Below are positions 4,989 to 6,706 of a DNA stretch of 6,706 nucleotides, piece after piece. The translations under genes were made by a program, and so were the position numbers. This DNA comes from GCA-003244245 sp964250265. Its GTDB lineage: Bacteria > Actinomycetota > Actinomycetes > Mycobacteriales > Pseudonocardiaceae. The first letter of the stretch is position 1, and each line of letters starts with the position of its first letter. Location: positions 1-6,706 of the forward strand of contig CAXUFG010000266.1 of NCBI GenBank assembly GCA_964250265.1. Direction: 5' to 3'. A model generated the notes under the pieces. The model saw only the letters and a list, made by a program, of their open reading frames with translations, did not search any database and was not told the DNA's origin.

Positions 4989-6549
4989 CGGCGGTTTCCC
5001 CGGTGGCTAGTCGCAAGGTCCCCGCGGCGGCGAGGGCGGCCAGCACCGCACCAGCCTTGTTCAAGCACTCGGCGTCCTCGGCGACCGGGTCGGAGTCCGC
5101 AACGATGCCCGCGCCGGCCTGCACGTAGGCCACCCCGTTGCGGACCATCGCGGTGCGGATCGCGATCGCGGTGTCCGCATCCCCCGCGAAATCCAGGTAG
5201 CCGACCACTCCCCCGTACACGCCCCGCCTGGTGGGCTCGAGCTCCTCGATGAGCTCCATCGCCCGCGGCTTGGGCGCCCCGGACAACGTCCCGGCGGGAA
5301 AGCAGGCAGCCACCGCGTCGAACGCGGTGTATCCCGGCGCCAGCTCACCGGTCACCGTGGAGACCAGGTGCATGACGTGGCTGTAACGCTCGACCCGAAA
5401 GAAGTCGGTGACGTGCACCGAGCCGGGGCGGCACACCCGGCCGACGTCGTTGCGGCCGAGGTCGACGAGCATCAGGTGCTCGGCGCGCTCCTTCTCGTCG
5501 ACCATCAGGTCCTTCTCCAGGATGCAGTCCTCGTCCGGGTCGGCACCGCGCGGGCGGGTGCCGGCGATCGGGTGCGTGGTGACCTTGCCGTCCCGCACCG
5601 TCACCAGGGACTCCGGGCTGCAGCCGACGATGCTGAACTCCTCCAGGGTCAGCAGGTACATGTACGGGCTGGGGTTAGTGGTGCGCAGTACCCGGTAGAT
5701 GTCCAGCGGATCGGCATCGGTAGCGATCTCGAAACGTTGCGAGACCACCACCTGGAAGGCCTCGCCGGCGCGGATCGCCTCCTTGGCGGCCTCGACGGCG
5801 GCGTAGTGCTGCTCGGGGCTGCGCCGGCGCAGGAACTCCGGCGCCGGCCGGCTGAACACCGCCGCGCTGGCCGGCGCCGCCGTGCACAGCTTCGCGGCCA
5901 TACTGTCTAGCCGCGCAACTGCGTTGTTGTAGGCCTCATCCACCCGGTTCGACGAGTCGTCCCAGTTGATCGCGTTGACGATCAGCGTGACGGTGCCCTC
6001 ATGGTGGTCCAGGGCGGCGAGGTCGGTAGCCAGCAGCATCACCAGCTCCGGCACCTTCAAATCGTCCTCGGCCAGCTCCGGGAGCCGTTCCAGGCGCCGG
6101 ACCGCGTCGTAGCCCAGGTAGCCCACCATCCCGCCGGTGAGCGGGGGCAGGCCGGGCAGCGGCTCGGTGTGCAGCGCGGCAACGGTCTCCCGCAATGCGT
6201 CCAGCGGGGTGCCCGCCCACAGGCTGCCCACGCCGGGCAGCCCCACCGGTGGTGTGCCACCCCAGACCGTGCGGCCGCCGGACTCGGTGAGGGTGGCGGT
6301 GCTGCGCACTCCGACAAACGACCAGCGCGACCAGGATGAGCCGTTCTCGGCCGATTCGAACAGGAACGTTCCGGGCCGGCCCTGGGCGAGCTTGCGGTAC
6401 ACCCCCAACGGGGTCTCGCCGTCCGCGAGCAGGGTCCGCGTCACCGGGATCACCCGGCGATCCCTCGCCAGAGCGCGGAACCGCTCCCGATCCAATGGCA
6501 GTGTCCCGATACTGGGGGTGCCGATGCTGGGGGTGCCGATGCTGACCAT
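4960..6549 (-). CDS. trpE: Anthranilate synthase component I
   Basis: TrpE converts chorismate to anthranilate, the committed step of tryptophan synthesis, using ammonia supplied by a TrpG glutaminase that is not encoded here. From ATG 6549 the protein is 529 residues (M. tuberculosis TrpE is 516). The N-terminal domain carries FLFES at 62-66, the tryptophan feedback site usually written LLES, and NPSPYM at 292-297, a second contact of that site. The chorismate-binding domain shows CSPES at 310-314, PIAGTRPRG at 327-335, LGRNDVGRVC near 365, GTLSGAPKPRAMELIEE from 420 and GAGIVADSDPVAEDAEC from 479, so catalysis should be intact. The frame stays open to GTG 6642, with in-frame ATGs at 6582 and 6603, but these would overlap the tetR promoter. 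ATG 6549 is preferred, although its ribosome binding site is poor. CACAAT 6 nt before it could be a leaderless -10. The first residues are a tandem repeat. Confidence 0.96.
   Translation of the reverse strand: MVSIGTPSIGTPSIGTLPLDRERFRALARDRRVIPVTRTLLADGETPLGVYRKLAQGRPGTFLFESAENGSSWSRWSFVGVRSTATLTESGGRTVWGGTPPVGLPGVGSLWAGTPLDALRETVAALHTEPLPGLPPLTGGMVGYLGYDAVRRLERLPELAEDDLKVPELVMLLATDLAALDHHEGTVTLIVNAINWDDSSNRVDEAYNNAVARLDSMAAKLCTAAPASAAVFSRPAPEFLRRRSPEQHYAAVEAAKEAIRAGEAFQVVVSQRFEIATDADPLDIYRVLRTTNPSPYMYLLTLEEFSIVGCSPESLVTVRDGKVTTHPIAGTRPRGADPDEDCILEKDLMVDEKERAEHLMLVDLGRNDVGRVCRPGSVHVTDFFRVERYSHVMHLVSTVTGELAPGYTAFDAVAACFPAGTLSGAPKPRAMELIEELEPTRRGVYGGVVGYLDFAGDADTAIAIRTAMVRNGVAYVQAGAGIVADSDPVAEDAECLNKAGAVLAALAAAGTLRLATGETAGEPAGSLRG
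6499..6543 (-). repeat. Three 15-bp tandem repeats at the start of trpE
   Basis: On the minus strand the unit AGCATCGGCACCCCC occurs twice without change (6543-6529 and 6528-6514), followed by a diverged third copy (6513-6499, 11 of 15 matches). In the trpE frame they encode SIGTP-SIGTP-SIGTL right after Met-Val. A 15-bp unit keeps the frame, so copy number could vary between strains without breaking the gene. The tract lies before the conserved start of TrpE (DRERFRALA). Confidence 0.85.
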
Positions 6550-6569
6550 GGCGCCATTGTGCCCGCTGT

Positions 6570-6598
6570 TTGACGCCGACATGCGGCCGGCATACCTT
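6570..6598 (+). promoter_or_regulatory. SigA-type promoter for the divergent tetR-like gene
   Basis: TTGACG at 6570-6575 and TACCTT at 6593-6598 are separated by exactly 17 nt. The -35 matches five of six consensus bases and the -10 fits TANNNT. Transcription would start near 6605, leaving a leader of about 23 nt before GTG 6628. The element sits just upstream of trpE ATG 6549, so polymerase here could interfere with trpE transcription. Confidence 0.6.
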
Positions 6599-6614
6599 TT
6601 CATTCTTCGTTGAA

Positions 6615-6620
6615 AAGAGG
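6615..6620 (+). promoter_or_regulatory. Ribosome binding site of the tetR-like gene
   Basis: AAGAGG ends 7 nt before GTG 6628-6630, an ideal spacing. It is the main reason for choosing this GTG as the start of the plus-strand gene. Confidence 0.65.
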
Positions 6621-6627
6621 TCTGGGA

Positions 6628-6706
6628 GTGGTTGACGAGCACGTCAAGCGGGGCCGTCCGGGTCGTCCGGGTCGTCCACGGGGGCGCCGTCCGGCCGGTG
6701 AGGACC
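6628..6706 (+). CDS. Probable TetR-family transcriptional regulator, N-terminal fragment (runs off right edge)
   Basis: Only the first 26 codons are visible, starting at GTG 6628. They give VDEHVKRGRPGRPGRPRG followed by RRPAGED. A basic RGRP-rich arm ending in (R/P)-x-GED/GEDTR just ahead of the helix-turn-helix domain is common in actinobacterial TetR regulators, but the DNA-binding domain itself lies beyond the window. The arm contains three GRP triplets, resembling the AT-hook core that reaches into the DNA minor groove. The gene is divergent from trpE, has its own promoter and ribosome binding site, and its first codons cover a palindrome that could be its operator. It may regulate itself and possibly trpE. 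Another DNA-binding family with a basic arm remains possible. Confidence 0.6.
   Translation, partial: MVDEHVKRGRPGRPGRPRGRRPAGED
6632..6647. promoter_or_regulatory. Palindromic candidate operator at the trpE/tetR divergence
   Basis: TTGACG-AGCA-CGTCAA has perfect 6-bp half-sites, and the central GC extends the symmetry to 14 of 16 positions. It lies in codons 2-7 of the tetR-like gene, about 27 nt after its predicted transcription start and upstream of trpE. The size and symmetry suit a TetR-type dimer. Its minus-strand TTGACG also resembles a -35, but no matching -10 was found at 16-19 nt. Confidence 0.45.
6652..6678 (+). repeat. Triplicated 9-bp unit encoding GRP-GRP-GRP
   Basis: GGCCGTCCG, GGTCGTCCG and GGTCGTCCA follow one another directly and encode three Gly-Arg-Pro triplets in the N-terminal arm of the tetR-like protein. 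The units differ by one base each, consistent with slippage expansion of a 9-bp word that keeps the frame. Confidence 0.75.

Noticed and set aside
6642..6647. TTGACG on the minus strand as the trpE -35 element
   Set aside because: Nothing like TANNNT occurs 16-19 nt downstream on that strand. The hexamer is better explained as half of the palindrome.
6550..6660. A trp leader peptide or attenuator in front of trpE
   Set aside because: No tandem tryptophan codons, no short leader frame with TGG codons, and no terminator/antiterminator pair are visible. The space to the divergent gene is under 80 nt.

Overview
This is a compact, GC-rich actinobacterial chromosome segment. Nearly everything reads on the minus strand, in the transcription order trpE, a tryptophan-operon membrane protein, trpC, trpB, trpA, lgt, then pyk. 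The protein sequences (a TrpC ending in CPKPAR, the trp-associated membrane protein, and lgt directly after trpA) point to the Mycobacteriales (Mycobacterium/Nocardia/Rhodococcus or close relatives). The genus cannot be fixed from the sequence. Lgt lacks the long acidic tail of the tuberculosis-group enzyme, so a member of that group is unlikely.

Right edge (6550-6706): a divergent regulatory region. A plus-strand gene begins at GTG 6628 and runs off the window; its arginine/glycine/proline-rich start suggests a TetR-type regulator. It has a well-formed promoter (TTGACG, 17-nt spacer, TACCTT), a Shine-Dalgarno sequence, and a near-perfect palindrome across its first codons that could be an operator for both directions.

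Centre (1450-6549): the trp operon. TrpE makes anthranilate from chorismate, TrpC closes the indole ring, and TrpB with TrpA makes tryptophan. No trpG, trpD or trpF is present here; in this order TrpF activity normally comes from PriA, and trpG and trpD are encoded elsewhere. The genes are tightly packed: trpC/trpB and trpB/trpA share GTGA stop/start overlaps, and the membrane gene overlaps the end of trpE by 29 nt. The only gap inside the trp block is 67 nt before trpC.

Left third (1-1449): a structured G-rich spacer separates trpA from lgt (prolipoprotein diacylglyceryl transferase). After lgt, two things are too short or too broken to stand out as open reading frames. The first is a decayed DUF2461/TIGR02453-type gene (117-375, minus), with one frameshift and a missing middle. 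The second is the first 18 codons of pyruvate kinase (1-56, minus), whose ATG lies 8 nt after a TAGTGT -10-like element, the arrangement expected of a leaderless transcript.

No tRNA, rRNA, CRISPR array or insertion sequence was seen. The most useful new observations are the DUF2461 remnant, the long-range inverted repeat in front of lgt, and the palindrome and nested promoter at the trpE/tetR divergence.
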